Origin: Spirochaetia bacterium UBA5368
Lineage (GTDB): Bacteria; Spirochaetota; UBA4802; UBA5368
Assembly: GCA_002407865.1 (NCBI GenBank)
Contig: DHPI01000038.1
Location: forward strand, 20,173 to 29,137
Length of the DNA: 8,965 bases
Reading direction: 5' to 3'
Shown: positions 1-6,091 of the stretch, piece by piece
Layout of the letters: every line of letters begins with the position of its first letter
How positions within the stretch are numbered: position 1 is the stretch's first letter
Translations under genes and position numbers: made by a program
The notes under the pieces: model-generated
Databases searched by the model: none
The model's input: the letters and a program-made list of their open reading frames with translations, nothing else
Told to the model about the DNA's origin: nothing

Positions 1-531
1 CTCTGTTACGCCAAGAAGATGGAGATTTTTCAGAATATGCCTGTCGAGAATTGCGAGTGATGCGCCGAAGCCGATGTTTCGCAAAAAATGGCTCGCTTCC
101 TTGTAGCCTATTCCGCGTACGTTTTCCGCCAGCCATCGCCTGATTGCGAACACATCGCCCTGACGGAGAAGCGTATCTTTTATGGCGATTTTTGCGTTTT
201 CGGTAAAGAGTTCACGTGCCTCAACGATAAACTGCGATTTCTTGTTCTTGAAGCGCACAATATTCAGCTCTGCGCAGATATCGGTTGCACAGCCGTTAAA
301 TATGAGATTCTTTCTGAGAAGGATATCAACGGCCCTGCCGCACCGATGCGCGCTCGACTGCGGTGTCAGCAAACAGAAAACGAGCTCGCAAAAGATGTCT
401 TCATCGGCGCCGTGTTCCCAGATGGCGCTGAAATGCCGCAGCCGCGCTTCAACCCGTTCCCTTATTTCATCATATATCTGGCACACGGTTTCACGTGTAA
501 TAATGGTTGCGTGTGGTGATTTTTCTTTCAT
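1..531 (-). CDS. ogg: N-glycosylase/DNA lyase, Ogg2-type 8-oxoguanine DNA glycosylase (partial, C-terminus off the left edge)
   Basis: Reading the minus strand from an ATG at 531-529 gives an uninterrupted 177-residue frame to position 1. It contains the family's ELVFCLLTPQSS segment (residues 49-60), a helix-hairpin-helix GIGYKEASHFLRNIG (140-154) and the block LAILDRHILKNL (159-170). By analogy with archaeal Ogg2 enzymes, Lys144 is the Schiff-base nucleophile and Asp163 the catalytic aspartate. Such enzymes excise 8-oxoguanine and nick the abasic site in base-excision repair. Family members are about 200-215 residues, so only the last few dozen are missing. No good Shine-Dalgarno precedes the ATG, so the exact start is less certain than the identity. 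The gene diverges from the hydrolase across about 95 bp and has no functional link to the flagellar operon. Confidence 0.9.
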   Translation of the reverse strand, partial: MKEKSPHATIITRETVCQIYDEIRERVEARLRHFSAIWEHGADEDIFCELVFCLLTPQSSAHRCGRAVDILLRKNLIFNGCATDICAELNIVRFKNKKSQFIVEARELFTENAKIAIKDTLLRQGDVFAIRRWLAENVRGIGYKEASHFLRNIGFGASLAILDRHILKNLHLLGVTE

Positions 532-626
532 ACTATTGAGAATGCCGTGAAATGTGATTGTATATTTCGCCGATAGTGCGTAATCAGTCGTATATAGTAG
601 TAGCACACGTGGAATTAAATTCAACA

Positions 627-1427
627 ATGAAACGATATCTGCTTCCATTCGTAGTTGTGCTGTGCAATCTCTCGTGCCTGTCCACATGGGTGTATTATCC
701 GGTGCGCGATTTGTATGTGACGCCGCAAAAGGTCGGTTTGCGGTACGAGACCGTTGAACTGCGCACGAACGACGGTGTGCGGCTGCACTGCTGGTACATT
801 CCCGCCGCGGACGAACGGGGAGTCGTTCTCTTCTGCCACGGCAACGGGGGAAATATTGCGCGGGGGATGTACACCTATTCAGTGTTTCACGCCATGAACC
901 TTTCCGTATTCGCGCTCGAATACCGCGGGTATGGGAAAAGCGGCGGCAGTCCGTCGGAGGAGGGCACGTATCTTGATGCGCGGGCGGCGTGGAATTATCT
1001 CGTACACGTAAAGGGCGTGCCGCCGCACCGCATCATCATATTCGGAAGGTCGCTGGGAGGAGCGGTTGCGTCATGGCTTGCGGCGCACAGCGAGGGCGGC
1101 GCGCTTGTGTTAGAATCGACGTTCACGTCGCTTAACGACATCGTGAAGAGCCATTATGCGTGTGTGCCGGTTGCCGTCCTGACGCGGATACGCTACGACA
1201 GCATCTCGAATATACCAAAGGTCCGCTGTCCGGTGCTGGTGATACACAGCAGGGACGATGAGGTGGCTCCGTTTTCGCAGGGATGCGCCCTTTACGAATC
1301 GGCGCAATCGCCAAAGATATTTCTGGAGATACGCGGCTCGCACAACAGGGGATATATACTCTCCGGGGATAATTATAGCGGCGGGATAGACCGGTTTCTC
1401 AGCCTGTATTTCGATAGAACGCGGTGA
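627..1427 (+). CDS. Alpha/beta hydrolase, BEM46/YfhR (COG1073) type, with N-terminal signal or membrane anchor
   Basis: This 266-residue protein begins with a basic residue pair and a hydrophobic stretch (KRYLLPFVVVLCNLSC, residues 2-17). That suggests export or anchoring at the inner membrane facing the periplasm; Cys17 could be a lipidation site, but NLSC is a poor lipobox. The alpha/beta-hydrolase core follows. It has an oxyanion-hole HGNGGN (71-76), the EYRGYGKSGGSPSE segment typical of the family (98-111), a nucleophile elbow GRSLGG (Ser142), an acid in HSRDDE (probably Asp211) and a catalytic His239 in GSHNRGY. The substrate cannot be told; relatives are annotated as esterases or peptidases. 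An in-frame ATG at 558 would add 23 polar residues before the signal and has no ribosome site, so I start at 627, although the site here (GTGGA) is also weak. Two in-frame stops, TGA TAA, close the gene, and only 22 bp separate it from the convergent gene at 1450-1791. Confidence 0.87.
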   Translation: MKRYLLPFVVVLCNLSCLSTWVYYPVRDLYVTPQKVGLRYETVELRTNDGVRLHCWYIPAADERGVVLFCHGNGGNIARGMYTYSVFHAMNLSVFALEYRGYGKSGGSPSEEGTYLDARAAWNYLVHVKGVPPHRIIIFGRSLGGAVASWLAAHSEGGALVLESTFTSLNDIVKSHYACVPVAVLTRIRYDSISNIPKVRCPVLVIHSRDDEVAPFSQGCALYESAQSPKIFLEIRGSHNRGYILSGDNYSGGIDRFLSLYFDRTR

Positions 1428-1449
1428 TAACGGTGCGAGAGTCTTTTTC

Positions 1450-1791
1450 TCAGCGGTGGTCCCTTCCCGGAAGCACAGTGTCGGCGCACTGTGAGCACAT
1501 GTCTCTGATGCTGTTTATACGCGTGTAGAGCGCATCGACGAAATTGCTCTGCGGGTAGCGCGCGAGAAGGCCTGAGACTTTTGCGCTGTACCTGATAAGC
1601 GCGCTTTCGAGCGACAATATGTGCCGCGCATCGTATATTGCCGCCATCTGAAGCGATTCGAGCAGGCTTTCAATGAAGCGGTTTTCGGCGTCGAGCTCCG
1701 GAAATTCCCGTGCGTCATTTAAAAAGTCGCCGCAGAGAAATACGACAGTGCGGAAAAAATCAGATATTCCATTGACCGGATTGCTGTTCAT
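1450..1791 (-). CDS. Hypothetical protein, 113 aa, mostly helical
   Basis: I do not recognise this protein. It is predicted by eye to be largely alpha-helical, with alternating hydrophobic and charged residues (for example FIESLLESLQMAAIYDARHI, 39-58). It has no signal peptide or membrane span, and a CSQC pair near the C-terminus (99-102). The only start after the upstream in-frame stop is the ATG at 1791-1789, preceded at about 12 nt by a G-run (GGGGGA) that may serve as a somewhat distant ribosome site. It is the last of three co-directional small genes, 59 bp after the 78-aa gene, so one short transcript is plausible. The coding call rests on composition, frame integrity and tiling with neighbours, not on homology. 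Confidence 0.6.
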   Translation of the reverse strand: MNSNPVNGISDFFRTVVFLCGDFLNDAREFPELDAENRFIESLLESLQMAAIYDARHILSLESALIRYSAKVSGLLARYPQSNFVDALYTRINSIRDMCSQCADTVLPGRDHR

Positions 1792-1850
1792 CGCGTATTC
1801 GAATCCCCCGGAAGGATGGGAAGCCCATGCAGACGTATATCACCTCGCCC

Positions 1851-2087
1851 TCAAGCCCTGGTCTCGCGATAATCGAAATAGGGAATGCATTCTTTCATGG
1901 GGCAGACAGCGACCTTGCACTCAAACGAGGCGTCGCGGAATGCTTCAGGGTTGTGCTCCAGTTCGTGACGTTTGCGCCGCATCCATGATTTTGCCTCTTC
2001 CTCGGTATCGACGATACCGTCACTGTAAACCGATTTTCCCTTGCAGTGAACAAATCCATAGATAAGCTCAAATTTTCGCGTACTCAT
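1851..2087 (-). CDS. Hypothetical protein, 78 aa, cysteine-containing
   Basis: This is an unrecognised soluble protein. Its N-terminal half looks like a beta strand or hairpin (KFELIYGFVHCKGKSVYSDG, residues 5-24), followed by an acidic-basic helix (DTEEEAKSWMRRKRHELEH, 27-45). The C-terminal part has regularly spaced cysteines at 57, 62 and 67, besides Cys15 next to His14. The spacing C-x4-C-x4-C could bind a metal, but it matches no zinc-ribbon signature I know. A purine-rich GGGGGGA lies just upstream of the ATG at 2087-2085. It sits between two other small minus-strand genes, 37 bp after the upstream one. I cannot assign a function. Confidence 0.62.
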   Translation of the reverse strand: MSTRKFELIYGFVHCKGKSVYSDGIVDTEEEAKSWMRRKRHELEHNPEAFRDASFECKVAVCPMKECIPYFDYRETRA

Positions 2088-2124
2088 TGTCCCCCCGCAC
2101 AGACAGGCTGGTATGGTGCTGCTA

Positions 2125-2403
2125 TTACTTTATATCACGAATTATGTGGTTTTCAACCGGGGAGTTTGCAAGATAGTGAAATCCTATATGGGTCAATATC
2201 AGTTTGCCAGGAAAGGCCGGCAGCATTTCGAGGTACTCAAAATCCTCCAAAAGTTCCTTGAATACCGACTCGCGAAGGTTTTTCGGCACAAGATCCCGGA
2301 TGATCAAGACGTTCATTGTGACGCCCGCATGTAATTTGGCGCCATAGTAATCCTGAAACTCCTGCATTACCATTTTGGAATAGTGGTTTAACTCTTCTTC
2401 CAT
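2125..2403 (-). CDS. Hypothetical protein, 92 aa, possible small winged-helix-like fold
   Basis: The start ATG (2403-2401) follows a good Shine-Dalgarno, GGGAG with 7 nt spacing, which supports a real gene. The N-terminus is a charged helix (MEEELNHYSKMVMQEFQDYY). The middle is hydrophobic (NVLIIRDLVP, 31-40), and the C-terminal half reads helix, helix, then a strand pair with LILTHIGFHYL (68-78). The last pattern is reminiscent of the wing in small winged-helix proteins, but this is inference from appearance only. It is the first gene of the three-gene minus-strand cluster, so any promoter for the cluster should lie in the AT-rich gap to its right, back to back with the flagellar operon. Confidence 0.68.
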   Translation of the reverse strand: MEEELNHYSKMVMQEFQDYYGAKLHAGVTMNVLIIRDLVPKNLRESVFKELLEDFEYLEMLPAFPGKLILTHIGFHYLANSPVENHIIRDIK

Positions 2404-2777
2404 GAACGGGCTCCCGGAATAAAACTAAACAAAGTTACTTATATGGAATTAATACGCATGCCTATAAATCTTTTACCAGAACCGGACATATTCTCATATG
2501 ATTATAATATATATGTAAAGCTTTTTTTATTGGAATTGCAATCTTTTATACGGTCTTTAATAGCCATTTTTTAAAAATTATCAATATTCGATGCTGCCGG
2601 CTATAGTGAGATTTCGCGGCCGCAGTACGTATTTGCCCGCATAAACAATAATACGACATGGTGTGCGTTATCCTGTGTAAAAAATTATGTCCCATGGTGA
2701 AAAATTTTCTTATGAAATATCCGGTTATTCCGATGAGAAATATAAGGTATAATCTATGGGAGTGTGGAGCGACGCAT
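2404..2777. other. AT-rich divergent intergenic region between the small-gene cluster and the flagellar operon
   Basis: This stretch contains no convincing gene. It is much more AT-rich than the flanking coding DNA, especially 2420-2590. It holds several TATAAT-like words: one at 2503-2508 on plus overlaps one at 2501-2506 on minus. No good -35 partner is visible for the minus-strand genes. Its right end carries the probable flgB promoter. Long A/T runs (2522-2528, 2571-2579) could bend the DNA. Reading frames here either lack ribosome sites or are overprinted by the promoter. Confidence 0.6.
2725..2753 (+). promoter_or_regulatory. Probable sigma-70-type promoter of the flgB operon
   Basis: A perfect -10 hexamer TATAAT sits at 2748-2753. 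Seventeen bases upstream, the -35 position reads TTATTC (2725-2730), which matches TTGACA only in its first two bases, so the promoter may need an activator. A transcript would begin near 2760 and leave a leader of about 18 nt carrying the flgB ribosome site GGAG (2766-2769) and ATG (2778). No sigma-28-like GCCGATAA is present here. Confidence 0.5.
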
Positions 2778-3206
2778 ATGTTTGAAGCAAGCAAGATGAT
2801 GCGCACCAATTACATGCTGGAGCGGTCCCTCGATGTTGAATCGCTGCGGAGAAACGTGATAGCCAATAACATCGCGAACGTGGATGTTCCTCATTTCAAG
2901 AGGAGCGAGGTGAACTTTGAAAGCGAGCTTACGCGGGTAATTCGGGAAAAAGAGGATGAGACTAACAGGCTGCCTGCGCTGATGACCGATTCACGGCATT
3001 TGCCGTTTTATGTTGAACGGGACATCCGGGGCGTTCGTCCAAGGGTGAATCTTGATTACAATACCACATACAGAAATGACGGCAATAACGTTGATATAGA
3101 AAAAGAGATCGTCGACGCGCAGAAAAACCAGATGCGGTATAATGCAGCGGTGACGGTACTCAACCAGAATTACAAGATGCTCAAAATCGCCATGAGGATC
3201 GCGTAA
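2778..3206 (+). CDS. flgB: Flagellar basal-body rod protein FlgB
   Basis: FlgB is a proximal rod subunit in the periplasm, exported by the flagellar type III apparatus and assembled onto the FliE/MS-ring base. The 142-residue protein has the rod/hook-family N-terminal signature NVIANNIANVDVPHFKR (26-42). It also has the FlgB segment YRNDGNNVDIEKE (98-110) and a C-terminal helix ending NYKMLKIAMRIA, as expected for paired N- and C-terminal coiled segments. Length is normal for FlgB. I choose the ATG at 2778 because GGAG lies 8 nt before it and homology begins there. An in-frame ATG at 2658 would add 40 unconserved residues and place the promoter inside the gene. It is the first gene of the operon, 12 bp ahead of flgC. 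Confidence 0.95.
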   Translation: MFEASKMMRTNYMLERSLDVESLRRNVIANNIANVDVPHFKRSEVNFESELTRVIREKEDETNRLPALMTDSRHLPFYVERDIRGVRPRVNLDYNTTYRNDGNNVDIEKEIVDAQKNQMRYNAAVTVLNQNYKMLKIAMRIA

Positions 3207-3218
3207 GGGGGGGCATAA

Positions 3219-3683
3219 ATGGGAATGTTTACAAGTTTTAATATAGCGTCGACGGGGCTGACGGCCCAGCGCCTCAGGATGGACCTGATAAGCGCCAACG
3301 TCGCGAACGCCACAACCACGCGGACCCCGGAAGGCGGACCATACCGTAGAAAACGGGCTATTTTTGCCCCTGAAAACATACGTCCGAATTATAAATCACC
3401 GCGTGTGCCCGAAAGGATTGACCACGGCATGGGGCAGGGTGTGCGTGTCGTTAAAATCGAGGACGATGCATCGCCTTTCAGGCTTGTGTATGATCCCACG
3501 CATCCCGATGCAATAAAAACCGGCCCGAAAAAAGGCTATGTCGAGATGCCGAATATCAACATCGTGACTGAAATGACCGACCTGATCTCGTCATCGCGTT
3601 CGTATGAGGCAAATGTCACGATGATTAACAACGCGAAGGCAATGTATACCAAGGCCCTCGAAATAGGCAGAATCGGCGTGTAA
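3219..3683 (+). CDS. flgC: Flagellar basal-body rod protein FlgC
   Basis: FlgC is another proximal rod subunit built on FlgB. The 154-residue protein opens with the rod signature (FNIASTGLTAQRLRMDLISA, 7-26, then NVANATTTRTPEGGPYRRK, 27-45). It ends with the conserved GYVEMPNINIVTEMTDLISS (106-125) followed by SRSYEANVTMINNAK, the C-terminal helix that pairs with the N-terminal one. Length fits the family. The ATG at 3219 follows a run of seven G bases (3207-3213) at about 5 nt, an unusual all-G ribosome site. It is translated 12 bp after flgB and is followed by the uncalled small ORF rather than directly by fliE. Confidence 0.96.
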   Translation: MGMFTSFNIASTGLTAQRLRMDLISANVANATTTRTPEGGPYRRKRAIFAPENIRPNYKSPRVPERIDHGMGQGVRVVKIEDDASPFRLVYDPTHPDAIKTGPKKGYVEMPNINIVTEMTDLISSSRSYEANVTMINNAKAMYTKALEIGRIGV

Positions 3684-3698
3684 TTGATGGCGTGACCC

Positions 3699-3706
3699 AA
3701 GGAGGT
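3699..3706 (+). promoter_or_regulatory. Consensus ribosome binding site of the 56-aa small ORF
   Basis: AAGGAGGT matches the 16S rRNA tail over eight bases and lies about 6 nt before the ATG at 3712. It begins 16 nt after the flgC stop. It is too far from fliE (start 3879) to serve that gene directly, which is the main reason to believe the small ORF is translated. Confidence 0.7.
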
Positions 3707-3711
3707 TGAAT

Positions 3712-3882
3712 ATGGTACAGGAACAATCCGGAAAAATGGAATTGCATATAACACACGAGCTGTCCCGTGTGGACAACCTGCGGCGGAGGAAACGTCCGCA
3801 GGAATACGGCGACAATTGTAACACGCATGCCGTAGTGGAAATACGGGGCGGATCGTATGTATGGAGGCGAGGAAGGCAATGA
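3712..3882 (+). CDS. Small 56-aa basic protein or translated leader between flgC and fliE
   Basis: An ATG at 3712 follows a full-length Shine-Dalgarno AAGGAGGT (3699-3706) at ideal spacing, the strongest ribosome site in the window. The frame runs 56 codons to a TGA at 3880-3882, which overlaps the probable fliE start as ATGA, a classic arrangement for translational coupling. The product is soluble and basic (9 Arg, 2 Lys against 7 acidic residues). It has an Arg/Lys patch LRRRKRP (23-29), a single Cys36 and a basic C-terminus VWRRGRQ. I recognise no family, and the usual operon has nothing between flgC and fliE. It could be a true small motility protein, or a leader whose translation sets fliE output. 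Evidence is translational signals and gene tiling only. Confidence 0.55.
   Translation: MVQEQSGKMELHITHELSRVDNLRRRKRPQEYGDNCNTHAVVEIRGGSYVWRRGRQ
3761..3846 (+). other. Three closely spaced potential RNA hairpins inside the small ORF
   Basis: Three short perfect stems follow one another. TGTCC/GGACA is at 3761-3765 and 3771-3775 (loop 5). CCTGCGG/CCGCAGG is at 3777-3783 and 3796-3802 (loop 12, containing GGAGGAA). CCGTA/TACGG is at 3830-3834 and 3842-3846 (loop 7). The second is GC-rich and the most credible. Only one base separates the first two, so they could stack. They lie upstream of the fliE start and would be opened by ribosomes on the small ORF. No U-tract follows, so they are not intrinsic terminators. 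Confidence 0.35.
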
Positions 3883-4205
3883 ATATCACTTCACCGGGAT
3901 ATAGGGGTTTGAATATTGTAATGAAGACGTCGAATCCGTTGCATATGGCAGATACGGTCAGCCGTCCACAGGACGACGACGTCGCGGGTTCGTTCGCCGA
4001 TGTGCTGAAAAGCGCGATCAATAAAGTTAACGACCTCCAGATCGACGCGGAGGATATGACCCAGAAAATGATTTACCAGCCCGAATCGGTCGACATCCAT
4101 TCGGTGATGATCGCGACGCAGAAGGCGGAAATCGCGTTCACGTTCGCCAAATCGGTGCGCGACGAGGCGATCAGGGCCTACAGGGAACTGATGAACATGA
4201 GGTAA
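3879..4205 (+). CDS. fliE: Flagellar hook-basal body complex protein FliE
   Basis: FliE joins the MS ring to the proximal rod. The 108-residue protein has a variable N-terminus and the conserved core FADVLKSAINKVNDLQIDAE (39-58). The family C-terminus is clear: SVMIATQKAEIAFTFAKSVR (75-94) followed by DEAIRAYRELMNMR. Length is typical (about 100-115). I prefer the ATG at 3879, which overlaps the small-ORF stop as ATGA and has the purine-rich GAGGAAGG just upstream. An in-frame ATG at 3861 would add six residues (MEARKA), but its GGAGG would then lie inside the gene. A 158-bp gap separates this gene from fliF, unusual for this operon. Confidence 0.93.
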   Translation: MNITSPGYRGLNIVMKTSNPLHMADTVSRPQDDDVAGSFADVLKSAINKVNDLQIDAEDMTQKMIYQPESVDIHSVMIATQKAEIAFTFAKSVRDEAIRAYRELMNMR

Positions 4206-4221
4206 ATTAATTGAATTTTTT

Positions 4222-4316
4222 TGGAAATTAATTGATTTTTTTATTTACAATTTTTTTTATCTATGCTATCTGCATTATGTCGCTTTAATTGCGCTGTGAA
4301 AATCAATTAATTTCCA
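4222..4316. repeat. 18-bp perfect inverted repeat flanking 59 bp in the fliE-fliF gap
   Basis: The left arm TGGAAATTAATTGATTTT (4222-4239) is exactly the reverse complement of the right arm at 4299-4316, with 59 bp between. A further direct copy of the core AAATTAATTGA occurs at 4204-4214, 21 bp before the copy in the left arm, overlapping the fliE stop codon. T-tracts lie at 4216-4222, 4236-4242 and 4251-4258. The element does not overlap the fliF ribosome site. It may form an RNA stem, bind a protein in DNA form, or be a small invertible or MITE-like unit. I see no flanking target duplication. Confidence 0.85.
4244..4272 (+). promoter_or_regulatory. Possible internal promoter upstream of fliF
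   Basis: TTTACA (4244-4249, five of six to the -35 consensus) is followed after 17 bp by TATCTG (4267-4272), which is preceded by an extended -10 TGC (4264-4266). Transcription would start near 4279, between the arms of the 18-bp inverted repeat. The -10 is only half consensus, so this is a candidate, not a firm call. Confidence 0.3.
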
Positions 4317-4363
4317 TATTTCGCCGTGTCGCGCGCACGTGTCCGGCGCGGAGGGAGGGTCGC

Positions 4364-6064
4364 ATGGGTGAGTTTCTCATCAAGCTGTGGAACCAGTTGA
4401 AGGATATCTACAGTAAACTCGATACTACAAAAAGAATCATCATAGCATCTGTCGTTGGGGTCGTATTTATCGCGTTTATTGTGCTGTTCTCCGTATCCAG
4501 CGAGCGAGCGAACGTGATGCTGTTTTCGGAGCTTTCATCCACGGATTTCGGTCAGGTAACGAAAAAACTCGACGAAATGGGATTCAGATATTCAACGACG
4601 GGTACCACCGCCATCTTTGTTGATCCCGACAAACGCGAGCTTATCATGACCCGCCTGGCGCAGGAAAACATGATACCAAGGGGCATTCCGGGCTGGAAAC
4701 TCTTCGATATGTCGAAGTGGACGGAAACCGACCGCGAGATCAGCGTAAAATACATGCGGGCGCTGCGGGATGAAATCAGGCGTCATATCGAATCCCTGAC
4801 GAACATCGACAAGGCCGACGTTGAAATCGCTATCACCGAAGACGAGCTGTATACCGAAAAGGAGAACCCGTACACCGCCGCGGTTACGGTGTATCTGGCG
4901 CCGGGTTACGATAAGCTGAGCAAAAAGGAAATCCAGGGCATTATGTACCTGGTGTCGCGCGCGGTAGGGGGCAAGCTGAAGCCCGAGAATGTGACGGTTA
5001 CCGACGAGTACGGGAATATTATATCGGACTTCGACGACGCATTTGAGCAGGCGAAAACCGAATACACGATAATTGAATACCGCAAAAGAATAGAGGAAAA
5101 AGCCCGCGTACAACTGCTTCGCGACGTCCGCAAGGGCCTCGAGCGCATTTACACGCCCGACCGCATTCAGATTGTACGCCTCAATATGGATTTCAACTGG
5201 GACAAGATTGCCGAGGAAAAGGAGGAGTACTCTCCTATAGAGATAGAGCCGGACAATCCAGCGACGCCGTATTCCGAGCGCAAGGTAAAAGACTCGCTTG
5301 TGATCTCGGAAAAGGCGACCGAGGAGCATTTCCAGGGCCACGGCTGGAATCCCGAGGGGCCGGCTGGAACCGAGGGCAACAAGCCTCCGGGATACAAGGC
5401 AAGCGACGACCAGTTCTCGAAATATGATAAATCCGAAAATATACGGAATCACGCTGTCAACAAGACGATGAAGAAAATCCAGCGCGATCCGTACGATATT
5501 GCGTCGGTATCGATTGCCATCGCGATCGACGGTTTTCAGGACCTCCCGCGGACGTCCGAGGGTGATTACGATCTCGATCCGACGAAAAAGCCGCTGCAGA
5601 TACCGCTGTCGCGCGACGAACTGAAGCAGGCGGAAAATATCGTAAAAAAGTCGATCAACTTCAATGACATACGCGGCGACCAGGTGGCTGTTGAGAACAT
5701 CATGTTCGACCGCACCAAGGATTGGAACAAGCTTCGCGAGGAATATCAGAAGAAGGAGCAGTTGAAGCGGATTCTTCTCGCGGCGTTGATAGGCGTTTTT
5801 GCCCTGTTTATGGGTATGGTGCTTTTCAGGGCAATTTCGAGGGAGATTGCGCGCCGCCGGCGGATGAGGGAAGAGCAGCTTGCACTCGAGCAGCAGCGCA
5901 TGCGAGAGGCCGCGCTGCGTGCCGCGGAAGAGGAAGGCATTGCCGTGGAGCTTTCGCTTGAGGAAAAGGCGCGCCTCGAATTGCAGACCAACGCAATCAA
6001 CCTCGCGAAGGAGCGGCCCGACGATGTGGCGCAGTTGCTGCGGACATGGCTTTCCGAAGAGTGA
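4364..6064 (+). CDS. fliF: Flagellar MS-ring protein FliF
   Basis: FliF forms the MS ring in the inner membrane, around the export gate, and carries FliG on its cytoplasmic face. The 566-residue protein has a first membrane helix at about 24-43 (RIIIASVVGVVFIAFIVLFS). A periplasmic YscJ/FliF ring domain follows (roughly 46-220, with MIPRGIPGWKLFDMSKW at 103-119), then the MS-ring C domain and a low-complexity loop (about 285-360). A second membrane helix lies at about 470-490. The cytoplasmic tail is charged and ends in NAINLAKERPDDVAQLLRTW (543-562), the conserved FliG-binding segment. Length is normal. The ATG at 4364 follows GGAGGGAGGG (4350-4359). A TTG at 4289 would add 25 residues, overlap the inverted repeat and lacks a ribosome site. 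A 112-bp gap separates it from fliG. Confidence 0.97.
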   Translation: MGEFLIKLWNQLKDIYSKLDTTKRIIIASVVGVVFIAFIVLFSVSSERANVMLFSELSSTDFGQVTKKLDEMGFRYSTTGTTAIFVDPDKRELIMTRLAQENMIPRGIPGWKLFDMSKWTETDREISVKYMRALRDEIRRHIESLTNIDKADVEIAITEDELYTEKENPYTAAVTVYLAPGYDKLSKKEIQGIMYLVSRAVGGKLKPENVTVTDEYGNIISDFDDAFEQAKTEYTIIEYRKRIEEKARVQLLRDVRKGLERIYTPDRIQIVRLNMDFNWDKIAEEKEEYSPIEIEPDNPATPYSERKVKDSLVISEKATEEHFQGHGWNPEGPAGTEGNKPPGYKASDDQFSKYDKSENIRNHAVNKTMKKIQRDPYDIASVSIAIAIDGFQDLPRTSEGDYDLDPTKKPLQIPLSRDELKQAENIVKKSINFNDIRGDQVAVENIMFDRTKDWNKLREEYQKKEQLKRILLAALIGVFALFMGMVLFRAISREIARRRRMREEQLALEQQRMREAALRAAEEEGIAVELSLEEKARLELQTNAINLAKERPDDVAQLLRTWLSEE

Positions 6065-6091
6065 CAGAGCCAGCGTTGGATTTATTTTAGT

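Noticed and set aside
88..550. Two plus-strand reading frames (143 and 122 codons) at the left edge
   Set aside because: They are antisense to the minus-strand Ogg2-type glycosylase frame, which carries clear family motifs. The plus-strand translations show none.
569..576. GCCGATAG, one base off the sigma-28 -10 GCCGATAA, upstream of the hydrolase
   Set aside because: No TAAA-type -35 lies at the right distance, and the downstream gene has no flagellar link; probably chance.
1428..1449. Possible bidirectional terminator between the hydrolase and the convergent 113-aa gene
   Set aside because: Only a 4-bp GAGA/TCTC pairing around a T-run is visible, too weak to call.
1806..1830. Small palindrome ATGGG-AAG-CCCAT between two minus-strand genes
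   Set aside because: It has a five-base stem, a three-base loop and no U-tract; chance-level structure.
2658..2777. Longer flgB starting at ATG 2658
   Set aside because: The extra 40 residues are not rod-protein-like, no ribosome site precedes them, and a consensus TATAAT lies inside them.
2546..2809. 87-codon minus-strand frame in the AT-rich gap
   Set aside because: It overlaps the flgB promoter and start, has no good ribosome site, and its hydrophobic composition simply mirrors AT-rich DNA.
4289..4363. Longer fliF starting at TTG 4289
   Set aside because: It would run through the right arm of the inverted repeat with no ribosome site, whereas ATG 4364 has GGAGGGAGGG directly upstream.
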